Positions 44,421 through 53,329 of a stretch of DNA of 64,000 nt are shown in pieces. The stretch spans positions 1-64,000 of the forward strand of contig WNNJ02003693.1 in assembly GCA_012934845.2 (NCBI GenBank). The letters are read 5' to 3'. Numbering within the stretch: the first letter of the stretch is position 1; every line of letters begins with the position of its first letter. The stretch is from Pomphorhynchus laevis (Eukaryota > Acanthocephala > Palaeacanthocephala > Echinorhynchida > Pomphorhynchidae). Position numbers and translations under genes: made by a program. The notes beneath the pieces are model-generated. The model ran no database searches and had not been told where the DNA came from. It saw only the letters and a program-made list of their open reading frames with translations.

Positions 44421-45267
44421 AATGCTAACGGGATTAGAATTGAAACAATATCAGTGTAAGACACTTTCGCAATTCATCATACAGTCCACAATTTTAATAA
44501 ATAAACGAATGTTTAAAAGATACTTTAGATTGTCGTCCCACATCGTTTTTAAAAAAGAAATGTCATCCGCCGACAAAATCTTTTTTGACTAATACTTCGG
44601 TTTTCTTGTAAAACATTATCAAAGCAATTGTATAAATGTTTTTAAAAGTCAGTTCTTTAAAATAAGAAATTGCTGATTATTCTGGGTTTAAAAACATACT
44701 TTTAATTGATTCGTTAATGGTTTCACAAAACAACCGAAAAATGAAAAAACAATGGATTGACGGCGGATGACTTTTTTTTTCAGTAAAAAGTGTTTACGTT
44801 AAATTGTTTACGTTCTTTCTCACAAGAATGAAGTTGTTGATTTTATTTATGGTTTAATATTCGAAATTTGGTGATTATTTAGATTACATGCAAATAGATA
44901 TTGAGGATTTTTTAATAGGAATTTAGAACATCAGTATTAGACACCTTCAAAATTCATCACGTAGTCCACAATTTAAATAAGTACATGAAAGTGTTTACTT
45001 TAAATTGTTTACGTTTTTTCTCACAAGAATGCCGTTGTTGATTACTTAATTAAAATCTAATTTGCATATTTGAATCTTAAGAGGGACAAGTATAAGTTGT
45101 TTGTTATCGTCATATTTTGATATGACGTTAACAAACTGTACAATTTTAAAAGCACCAATTAGCAACTAAAATCCAATTGATTAAGTAGACAAAACTGTTC
45201 GTTACTAATTGGTTAACTAGTTAATTTGACCGCTTCGGATTATTCAAGCAGTTAAGCAACACCATTA
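44421..45267. other. AT-rich spacer with a diverged duplication
   Basis: Blocks near 44,455-44,510 ('gtgtaagacac.ttcgcaattcatca..cagtccacaatttt') and 44,780-44,850 ('aagtgtttacgttaaattgtttacgtt...cacaagaatg') recur at about 44,930-44,975 and 44,990-45,045. No gene is seen. Confidence 0.45.
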
Positions 45268-45728
45268 ACATTTCCAAACACGCCGACTACAACAACTACC
45301 TCGATTACAACAATTACGCCGACTACGACAACTATCAAGTACCACAATTACGCCGACTACAACAACTACCCCAAGTACGACAATTCCGCAGACTACAACA
45401 ATTACGCCGACTACGACAACTACTACAAGTACGACAATTACGCCGACAATGACAACTAACCTAAGAACAACAGTTACGCCGACTACAACAACTATCCCAA
45501 GTACGACAATTACGCCGACTACAACAACTACCCCGAGTACGACAATTACGGCGACTACGACAACTACCCCAAGTACGACAATTACGCCGACTACGACAAT
45601 TACGCTGACTACGACAATTACGCAGACTACGACAATTACGCAGACTACGACAATTACGCCGACTACGACAACTACACAAAGTACGACAATTACGCCGACT
45701 TCACCAACTACCCAAAGTACGACAATTC
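45268..45728. repeat. Thr-coding minisatellite joined to LINE copy D
   Basis: About 460 bp consist of 15-36 bp units built from 'acgacaattacgccgactac(g/a)acaactaccccaagt'. On the plus strand this reads TTITPTTTTTPS repeatedly for 100 codons; the minus strand gives Val-rich repeats. The last unit runs without a gap into LINE sequence ('ccgggttgcctgcgagaattg'). The open frames reflect the repeat, not a gene. Confidence 0.85.
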
Positions 45729-46640
45729 CGGGTTGCCTGCGAGAATTGTGAATAGGGTGGAGATTTTGTTGAACACCAAGCGATTCTTCTATGAAGACGT
45801 TCCTGATGCGCGTCAATTCTACCCTATTACGGATGTGCCTCAAGGATCCCCACTTTCTCCAATCTTGTATCTTGCTGCCTCCATTATACTCTATAGAAAA
45901 TTTAAACGCGACCAACATCTAGTGGTATACGCTGATGATATCACAGCCCTGTTTTCACGACGCAGATGCTAAGATGTAGTATCGGACATCAGCCGTTTCT
46001 TTTTAAGATTTAAAGATCAGCTACCTGATTTCATTCTTATTCTAAACTCCAGCAAATCGCATGTGGTTGTCTTTCATAGCACCCCTGCGACCAAAAATAA
46101 ACTTAATAGATTAGCACTCTCTGCACTCTCCTCCATTTTGCAACCTCATCCACTCCCTATCTTCTCAAGTAAAATAAAATACCTGGACTTCACCGTTACG
46201 GTGAATTAGTCGGCGAAAGCTGACCTGGATATACTTAAACGTATCCTGAAGAGATCTATGTGGACCCTATAACGGACTCAGCATCTGTCATTAAATGGGG
46301 AAACCCAAGTGCGCTTCTGGGGTACTTGAGCTATCGCGGGATTAGTCTTCTTTTATAGAGGACGTCCCCCGAGCAAAGGATGTGGTTTCTCAAGCTCCTT
46401 GTCTCTCGTTTACCTAGCATAGTCCGCCTCGATTGGATTCTTGGGGGTGAAAGACTCCGGGTGGTTTAGTCGGAAGGCGGCGTGTTGGATTGGTTGGAGA
46501 GCTCAGATCCCATTGGACATGAAGCCTTGAGTTTTGGCGAAGACAAATAACGACATTTTTTGTGATCTCTGATCTGACTTGTTATAGTTGTTTTTTCTTC
46601 ACATGTTAACCCTGAACCTTGTATTATTTATTTTAAAAGA
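45729..46640 (+). mobile_element. APE-type LINE copy D, 3' part only
   Basis: It starts inside the RT at GLPARIVNRVEIL. The frame 45,733-45,972 contains PITDVPQGSPLSPILYLAAS and motif C LVVYADDITALF, followed by the usual C-terminal region and the 'gctcagatcccattgg' tail (about 46,500). It is frame-broken after the palm domain. The 5' edge is the minisatellite. Confidence 0.75.
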
Positions 46641-46838
46641 AACTTTATTTATTTATTTATGATACATTTTATTTACTAATATGTTGATCTAGTTAGAAAC
46701 AGAGGCTATTTGCACTATGAGAACTGGCGATGTTGGTAGTAGTGATGAAGAGAAGGATTCTTTTCAGAGAATTGTAATTAATTGTTAATTGTATCTCTAA
46801 AACTGTCTATCTAATTAAATTATGTGGAATATTTGCAG
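46641..46838. other. Short spacer before a candidate host gene
   Basis: AT-rich sequence with no recognised feature. It ends in a good splice acceptor (ATTTGCAG) at 46,838. Confidence 0.35.
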
Positions 46839-48009
46839 ACACGTCGGAAGATCTCAAAGGTGTGTTGTTCTTCATGAAATCTTCCGTCTTTAATTCAACG
46901 ATAACGTAAGCTTTGTAATAACATTATACAAAATTGTTTGTATCCGTGTGTATTGCATTTCCTATCACGATCTACTACAAGTTGCCGGAAGAGTGTGCAG
47001 GCGATGTTTGAAACACGTTCAAAATCGATAATCTTAAAGACATCAAATTAGGATCAGGAGCAACTTGCACAGTTATACCAACTACAGATATTCAATCGAA
47101 TCTCGGTATGTGTCGTATCCCTTAGCGTCGTCGCTATAATTTATTTGTGAATTTTCAGTGCCTGTTGCACCTGCAGATTTTATTTCCGACGAAATGAGGA
47201 ATTGTTGCGAAACCAACAATTATGGTAACGATTCATCGACATCAATTGCTAGTCATCTGGTTACGCGCTTGTTTTAGAATTTGCGGGAATTTATAGGATA
47301 ATGATGACGTCAAAGCTTTTTTCTCATTTATTTGCTAGACTGTATATGCAAAATAATGTAATGTTGATGTGCTCGAATGCACATAACTTTTTTCTTATCG
47401 CTTTATTCAGATTAACAATGTGTTGGCTGACAATCCGACCTCACTGCATTCTACGTCAAAGTTGGTACGCAGGGCGGTTGCGTCGATCGATACTCGCACT
47501 TAATTAATCGATAATTAACGACAATTGAATTTTTATACTTAGGTTATATAATGTTAAATTATACTGCAAGAGGACAGATGATGGTGAAGAATGCTTAAAG
47601 TTATTTAAAAATAAATTGGAAGCAGTTATTAGCTTATACAAAAATGAAACATATAATTATAGAATCAATCTAAAATCTAGTCGAGAACCAAGAGGTAAGA
47701 TTGATCAAAATGCTGGTTATTGCTAATAAGCGAGTTTCTCTGCTGTTTTAGTATCGAACACATTGACAAAATGGTCCGAGGTTATAAATGAGAGAAACGA
47801 GAGAGAAACGAATAAATTAAGTAACATTATAAAATAAAATTATACTCACTAGTCGATGAATAAACAATTTAGAACAATGGGCCAAAATCACGTTCACTGA
47901 TACTACGGATGTTGTCGAAGGCTACAGAGATGACCTGCAGAAAGCGGTATATGCTCTACGTCTAATCGGATATCAATTCCTGAATTATCGCGTTTTAGCT
48001 GTGTCGTAA
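46839..48009 (+). CDS. Multi-exon host gene, 3' exons with stop (function unknown)
   Basis: Five consecutive exons are phase-compatible on the plus strand: 47,159-47,224; 47,278-47,341; 47,543-47,694; 47,752-47,820; and 47,873-48,009 ending in TAA. Introns are 53, 201, 57 and 52 bp with GT..AG ends, a size typical of insects; one has a clear branch site (tgctaataa). Upstream, an exon ends at 47,105 (donor GTATGTG) and another candidate spans 46,839-46,905. The product of the five joined exons is about 162 residues, hydrophilic and largely helical, with Cys-containing stretches (MRNCCETNNY; YCKRTDDGEEC) and a C-terminus reading YRDDLQKAVYALRLIGYQFL. I recognise no family. An in-frame TGA near 47,009 would interrupt the earlier exon if it extends that far, so the gene may be decaying. 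The donor at 47,342 is weak. Confidence 0.45.
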
Positions 48010-49000
48010 ACTAGAAGAGTACGCTAATAATTCTTATTACTACATCAAGATAGCATATTTCGATTAAAGTTTAAAGCAAGTAACTGCTGATTATCCGTTT
48101 ACACGTGAGTCGGCTATTAAACTTAACACAGGGAATTTGAAGTAATACTTTACCTTAAAAATGGAAATGTTTTATGTAATAAGGATTGTGAAAATTATTT
48201 GTATAATAATTTTAAAAATCTACAAATTGACTACGGCTGATTGCCAATAATTCACATATGCAATAATAGAATTATCGGAAAATTTAAAAAAATTCGGGTA
48301 AGATAAAAATTGTTTTCACAACGTTCTACTTGTAAGCGATTGTAAGCGATTTAAAGAATGGTTGGAAGTTGAATCAATTAAAGGCAAATGCAGTACTTAG
48401 AATAGACGAAACTGAGTTTCAACGATGAAAGTCGATTTTTGTTCAACATTTACTACATAACCGCTAACATTGACATTACCAATATTATAGAAATAAGTGA
48501 CATGGTGACTGAAAGTCGTGAATCGAAGTCCAGTCTATCAAGCAACACCATTTTAGTATAAATGCCGTATTTCGTAAGAAATCCTGGACCGTTGTTTACT
48601 CAGCACATCCGTGCACTACTATTATACATGCCGTATCCATTAAGGATCCAACGAGTGCAGCGACAATTCAGCAACAACCTCTGCCTAGTGTTTAAGGATG
48701 GTCCGCACAGCAATTCGATCTGGTTAAGAGCGTAAGCCTCAGACAATTAAGCAAAGTGTCGGAAACGCCTTATATTCACAATGTCACAAGGCAACCGAAA
48801 CGACCAGTTGGTACCTTCATTTCTACTTGATGAGTGTTGCCGGGTACTCATCATTTTAATGCTTAAACGATCGTCTTAGAAGTGACATGGTGACTGAAAG
48901 TCGTGAATCAAAGTCCAGTCTATCAAGCAACACCATTTAGTATAAATGCCGTATTTCGTAAGAAATCCTTGGACTTTTTACTCAGCACATCCTTGCACCA
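48010..49000. repeat. Interspersed repeat with direct duplication
   Basis: About 110 bp ('gtgacatggtgactgaaagtcgtgaatc.aagtccagtctatcaagcaacacc...') occur at 48,497-48,590 and again at 48,880-48,970. Between them, 48,640-48,860 is related to the tandem unit at 21,100-21,650 and, inverted, to 59,480-59,665. Shared parts are 'aaggatggtc.gcacagcaa', 'gcaaccgaaacga' and 'tgatgagtgttgcc'. Positions 48,010-48,490 show nothing recognisable. This may be a non-autonomous element or a pair of terminal repeats. Confidence 0.5.
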
Positions 49001-49201
49001 TTATATAGTTGAAATCAGGAAAAGCAGATTATTTATGACAGTGTAAATATCTTCAAACGTGTATCGATTTCGTTCGAATCTTCTTCAGTGCAATGTAATT
49101 TACCAGAATGTTGCTAATTATATCTTTGTTATTACATGTCATTCCGCAAAAGAATTGTTCGGTGAAAATTACACGTTGAAAAAATTCTTTATGATTTCAT
49201 T

Positions 49202-49642
49202 TTACGCCAAATGATAAACACTGGTAGTGTTCAGATCGTATATGTCTGTCATTAGCTGACTTATACATTGGTGTTCTACATTTTTCTTGCCGTTGCGCAA
49301 TATTATTCGGTATAATTGTACATGTACGTTTCTAGTCGGAATTTTTAACTTAGTGGTATACAACTCTATCATTAGCTTTTGTAAATCGCTTACAGCTCCT
49401 TTCACAAGAACAGAGTTGTAAGTTATAGGATTTACATTTTTTATTACAGTTATTCCGTACTTATCTTTCAAATCCTTGGCATCCTCTTCCTCTGCGAACA
49501 AAGTGACATCCCTAAGGATTCCCGTAGCACGCAGAAAAGTGTCAGTGACTTTGATTCCTTTTATTTGTTGTAGCTTTATCCTGAATGTTTCGTTTATATT
49601 TACATTTTTGAATGTTATTCTGGCAAAACCATATTTCAACAT
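49202..49642 (-). CDS. 146-residue protein of unknown function in a duplicated repeat
   Basis: The ATG at 49,642 opens a 146-codon frame beginning LKYGFARITFKNVNINETFR and containing a charged segment (LFAEEEDAKDLKDKYGI). It is hydrophilic and mixed alpha/beta in appearance, with no signal peptide or transmembrane segment. I do not recognise it. The 3' third and downstream flank (about 49,095-49,370) are repeated at 50,170-50,445. A homologous but decayed piece appears on the minus strand near 57,120-57,200, where 'gcaaaaccatNtttcaa' aligns. It therefore belongs to a repeat family rather than to a single-copy host gene. Confidence 0.4.
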   Translation of the reverse strand: MLKYGFARITFKNVNINETFRIKLQQIKGIKVTDTFLRATGILRDVTLFAEEEDAKDLKDKYGITVIKNVNPITYNSVLVKGAVSDLQKLMIELYTTKLKIPTRNVHVQLYRIILRNGKKNVEHQCISQLMTDIYDLNTTSVYHLA

Positions 49643-50165
49643 CTACCGCCCAAAGATACTCTCCTGAGAGATCTTATCTTTAACGCTATCTCTAATATTC
49701 TTTTGAAAGGTAGTTTTGCCTCCGTCATTATCCCAAATTATTTTCAGCGCAAAAGCGTCCTGCCTTATTGGCAGGAGCATCTTTTGCGCTGAAACTTCCT
49801 TCTCTACCTTTTTCATAAGTGTATTAATCGATACAGGTGATTTGCGTTTTTTATATCTTGTATTTCACAAGACATGCGATTTTTATGCTATAAGTGAAAA
49901 TAAAGAAGAAGAAAAAGAAAGAAACAAATAAGATATATATGCACAAAAAATAGTTAAATATGCACACAAAAATATATATGTGCAAATAGAAACTATAAGC
50001 AAAAAAGAAAAAACAAACTTACCCTATCGTCTGAAGCCGACCAATTAGGCTATTAGGGTTTGTCAAGATAGGATCAACTCTTGATAGGAAATTAGCTCAA
50101 ATAGATTTCTTTGAGGTGGAGGATACTGCTTGCGAATAATACACTTGCACACTAAATTGAAAGCT
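49643..50165. other. Spacer with a strong imperfect hairpin
   Basis: At 49,743-49,793 TTCAGCGCAAAAGCGTCCTGCC pairs with GGCAGGAGCATCTTTTGCGCTGAA around TTATT. Downstream an A-rich stretch (49,895-50,020) precedes unassigned sequence. No supported gene. Confidence 0.55.
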
Positions 50166-50169
50166 GATG

Positions 50170-50445
50170 ATGCAATTTACCAGAATGTTGCTAATTATAG
50201 CTTTGTTATTACAATTCATTCCGCGAAAGAATTGTTCGGTGAAAATTACACGTTGAAAAAATTCTTTATGATTTCATTTTACGCCAAATGATAAACACTG
50301 GTAGTGTTCAGATCGTATATGTATGTCATTAGCTGACTTATACATTGGTGTTCTACATTTTTCTTGCCGTTGCGCAATATTATTCGGTATAATTGTACAT
50401 GTACGTTTCTAGTCGGAATTTTCAACTTAGTGGTATACAACTTTA
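50170..50445. repeat. Duplicate of 49,095-49,370
   Basis: 'aatttaccagaatgttgctaattata.ctttgttattac...' through 'ttagtggtatacaact.tatcatt' is repeated with only about 2-3% difference from 49,095-49,370. It carries the C-terminal third of the 146-residue frame on the minus strand and then breaks into PLE-derived sequence. The two copies are in direct orientation, 1,075 bp apart. Confidence 0.85.
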
Positions 50446-50454
50446 TCATTTCCA

Positions 50455-50870
50455 GTGCTTTTGTTTTTAATATCGTTTCAACGATTGTTCATGTTTTCCC
50501 TTAAAGATCAACCGGTCTCGACGACATATTGTTTAGTTATGGAAAACACTGTATTAGATAAATTGATCCTGATGTCGCACATTGATATATGCATTGTATG
50601 TGAAGAAACGTGTTTGTTGCGTGCATTTATATGTGCTTATCTGTTTCATAATGCTACATGTTTTGCATCTTGGATGATCACATGCTTCGGACTTATGTTT
50701 TCTCACATAGTGTCATTTCCATTTCTAGAGGTAGTGTATCAGTATTTCTTTTACTGTCTTGCCGCGTATATAATATACTATTTGGCGTTAAATTATTTCA
50801 TAATGAAAAGCCATGACATTTTACAGTTAACTATGCCAACGAGAATAGCGAAAGCAGCATTTTAGATACA
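50455..50870 (-). pseudogene. PLE GIY-YIG endonuclease fragment
   Basis: The long plus-strand open frame here is a shadow. On the minus strand a Cys-rich segment (CDHPRCKTCSIMKQ) is followed by the first half of the nuclease core (ATSGSIYLIQC) and, in another frame, by the second half (KQYVVETG) and ENMNNR. Spacing and order match PLE endonucleases such as the plus-strand copy at 51,040-51,330. It is frame-broken. Confidence 0.55.
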
Positions 50871-50889
50871 TAAATATACAAAGTTTAAT

Positions 50890-51021
50890 TCGGAAAATTT
50901 TAAACAGACTTTTAATAAAATTAAAAAGTTTAAAATTGTAAAATGTTTCGATACCTTTTACAATAATATCACATTAACTTATCTTTATCATTAACCTTGG
51001 AGCGTATCCCTTATACGCTCC
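50890..51021. repeat. Inverted copy of an interspersed repeat, ending in a small hairpin
   Basis: Positions 50,900-50,995 are the reverse complement of about 52,690-52,795 ('aaggttaatgataaagataagttaatgtgatatta...'), with only a few differences. The end is marked by the 9-bp-arm hairpin GGAGCGTAT-CCCTT-ATACGCTCC (50,999-51,021). The pair brackets a PLE fragment, two minisatellites and a transposase fragment. Confidence 0.75.
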
Positions 51022-51039
51022 AATTAAAAAGGTAGAGAA

Positions 51040-51333
51040 TCGAATAACACACAAACAAATACATGTACACCCTGTAAACGACCAAGATGTAAAACTTGTC
51101 CAGTTATGAATACATGTCATGAATACATTAATCAACAGACTAATCTTAAATACAAATTAAAATATCCATGTACTTGCAAGGATAGAGGTGTAGTTTATTT
51201 AGCAGAATGCATTGTTTGCAATGCACAGTATGTTGGTGAAAGTTCGAGATGCCTTTCGGAAAGACTAAATAATAGGATAGCTGATATACTGCACAAGCGT
51301 AGCACTCAAGATGCCGCCATTTTGGTATTTTAA
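51040..51333 (+). pseudogene. PLE GIY-YIG endonuclease fragment
   Basis: A Cys-rich lead (CKRPRCKTCPVMNTCHEY, about 51,074-51,125) runs into NLKYKLKYPCTCKDRG and the complete core GVVYLAECIVCNAQYVGESS (about 51,187-51,246), then RCLSERLNNRIADI. This is the best-preserved canonical PLE nuclease core in the window. The frame shifts just before the core region begins. RT sequence and the WI..L tail are missing, so it is a fragment. Confidence 0.65.
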
Positions 51334-51339
51334 TTTTCT

Positions 51340-51564
51340 CTGATAAATAGATGCTCTGATAAATAAATATTCCATATATTTCTTTTGTTTTCCGTAGAGT
51401 AGGTGGTATCACTGGAGATAGATATTAAAAAAATAGAGATAAAGCTTGGATTTCATTGAAAAAATAAGGAGTTGATTACAGTTGGAAGTTTAAGAATAGA
51501 TGGAAAGAGGTAAACATCGTAATCCAGGATAGATTGTACTTTATCAGAATCAGAAAAAGTGCCA
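51340..51564. other. Spacer, nothing recognised
   Basis: Unassigned AT-rich sequence between the PLE fragment and the minisatellites. Confidence 0.35.
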
Positions 51565-52035
51565 AAATATTAATAAATAATATGCCAAAACACTAATAAG
51601 TAATAATCCAATATATTAATAAATAGTACGCCAATATATTAATAAAAAATACGCAAAAATATTAATAAATAATACGCCAAAATACTTATAAATACAGTCT
51701 TTTTTAGTTTTATAGACAACTTTTTTCAGTTTTATAGGCAACTTTTTTCAGTTTTATAGGCAACTTTTTTCAGTTTTATAGGCAATTTGTTTCTATTTTA
51801 TAGGCAACTTTTTTCAGTTTTATAGGCAACTTTTTTCAGTTTTCTGGTCAACTTTTTTCAGTTTTATAGACAACTTTTTTCAGTTTTATAGACAACATTT
51901 TTCAGTTTTATAGGCAACTTTTTTCAGTTTTATGGTCATTTTTTTCAGTTTTATAGAAAACATTTTTCAGTTTTATAAACAACTTTTTTCAGTTTTATAG
52001 GCAATTTGTTTCAGTTTTATAGACAACTTTTTTTA
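51565..52035. repeat. Two adjacent AT-rich minisatellites
   Basis: The first (about 51,565-51,695) repeats 'aatattaataaataatacgccaa' with a period of 23-25 bp, about five times. The second (about 51,700-52,035) repeats 'ttttataggcaacttttttcag' with a 22-bp period, about fifteen times, with variants (gac/ggc, caattt/caactt). The two abut without a spacer. No coding is expected. Confidence 0.9.
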
Positions 52036-52191
52036 GATTATTTTTCAAAATGTTTTACCCTCAATGGATATATCTTTCGATGAAGGTAGTGATGAGTCAG
52101 GTGCAGTAAATAAGAAAAACCTGACCATTAACGAGGAAGAGAACGTCTAAGCTCGTAAAAAGAGGGTTTCAATCAATGGAAACACAGTTAA

Positions 52192-52590
52192 TTGTTTTTT
52201 TGGGCCTGTTTTGTAAAAGCTGAGCATAGTATACAAGAGATGCATTCTATATTAAACGTCTCCAAAACCACAGTTAGAAGGCTTTACGAGAAATATTTAG
52301 AGGGAAAACTTCATAATTCAGCCATCTTTGTTTCTGCTGGGGATAAGAGGTCAACAAAAAAAGATTTTTCGTTTGAAAAGAATATCTTAGCATCAGAGCT
52401 AGCTTTGAATCCAAGCACTTCTCTTAAGGTTCTGAGTGAGAAGTTGCTAACTTATAATCCAGAAGGTTCCTATTCACTTCCCACTGTCTCGAGGATAATA
52501 AAAGCAATGAACTACACAAGGAAAACGCTGACATTAGTACCTATAAATAGGAACAGCAATGAAAGGAACAAGGCAGATAAAAAATCGTAA
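52192..52590 (+). pseudogene. Tc1/mariner (IS630)-type transposase N-terminal fragment
   Basis: The 132-codon frame begins with a helix-turn-helix region (HSIQEMHSILNVSKTTVRRL, about residues 12-31). It continues with LASELALNPSTSLKVLSEKL and a second DNA-binding-like part SYSLPTVSRIIKAMNYTRKT, then VPINRNSNERNKAD. Paired helix-turn-helix motifs followed by R..R...D are typical of the DNA-binding half of IS630/Tc1/mariner transposases. The catalytic DDE/DDD domain is absent: the sequence switches to the interspersed AT-rich repeat at about 52,585. No terminal inverted repeats were found, so the element is truncated at least at its 3' side. Confidence 0.5.
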
Positions 52591-52960
52591 AATGAGAATA
52601 TCACGAGCGATCCTACTATTACCTTTACCGATGTTTAATGATTTACCAATTTTTATTTATAATACTAACTTTTTGATAATATTAACGGTAACTTAAAAGG
52701 TTAATGATAAAGATAAGTTAATGTGATATTATCGTAAAAGGTATCGAAACATTTTACAATTTTAAACTTTTTAATTTTATTCTACATTTGATTGTGTAAA
52801 ATACGAACAGCACATAAATAATAATGAAGATTTTCTTTATCAAAATTAGTACATGGAGATATAAGTGTCTTAAAAAGAAAAGAAGAAAAAGAAGATGGGT
52901 CAGATATTCCTCGTATTTCGTTATGTTTAGTCCTCCAATTTATGGCCTAAGGTCCAGTGA
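52586..52960. repeat. Interspersed AT-rich repeat
   Basis: Positions 52,586-52,760 resemble the second half of the 421-bp unit ('aatcgtaaaatgagaatatcacgagcgatcctactatta.ctttaccgatgtttaa'). Positions 52,690-52,795 form the inverted pair with 50,900-50,995. No coding content was recognised. Confidence 0.7.
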
Positions 52961-53329
52961 AATCTAAGCCTACGAGCCAATTCAACACAACGCCTTTCGA
53001 CTAAACCACTCGGGGTCTATCACCCCCGAAGTGTCCAATCGAGGCGAACTATGTTTGGTAAACGAGGGACGAGGAGCTTAAGAAACCTTAGCCTTTGCTC
53101 TGGGGACGTCCTTTGGAAAATTAGACTAATCCCGAGATAGCCCAGGTGCCCCCAGATGCGCACCTGGGTTTTACATTTCAATGACAGATGCGGGGCCCGT
53201 TTCAGGGCCTACCTAGATCTCTTCAGGATACGTTTAAGTCTATCCAGGTCAGTTTTCGCTGACCAGTTCACCGTAACGGTGAACCCCAGGTATTTTACTA
53301 GACTCGTAAAGACATGGAGTGGTTGATTA

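Noticed and set aside
45265-45918. 217-codon Val-rich minus-strand open frame
   Set aside because: It is the complement of the Thr-coding minisatellite and the start of a LINE; the frame is open only because the repeat unit lacks stops.
50455-50865. 136-codon plus-strand frame with membrane-like segments
   Set aside because: The minus strand of the same interval carries a PLE GIY-YIG signature, so the plus frame is a shadow.
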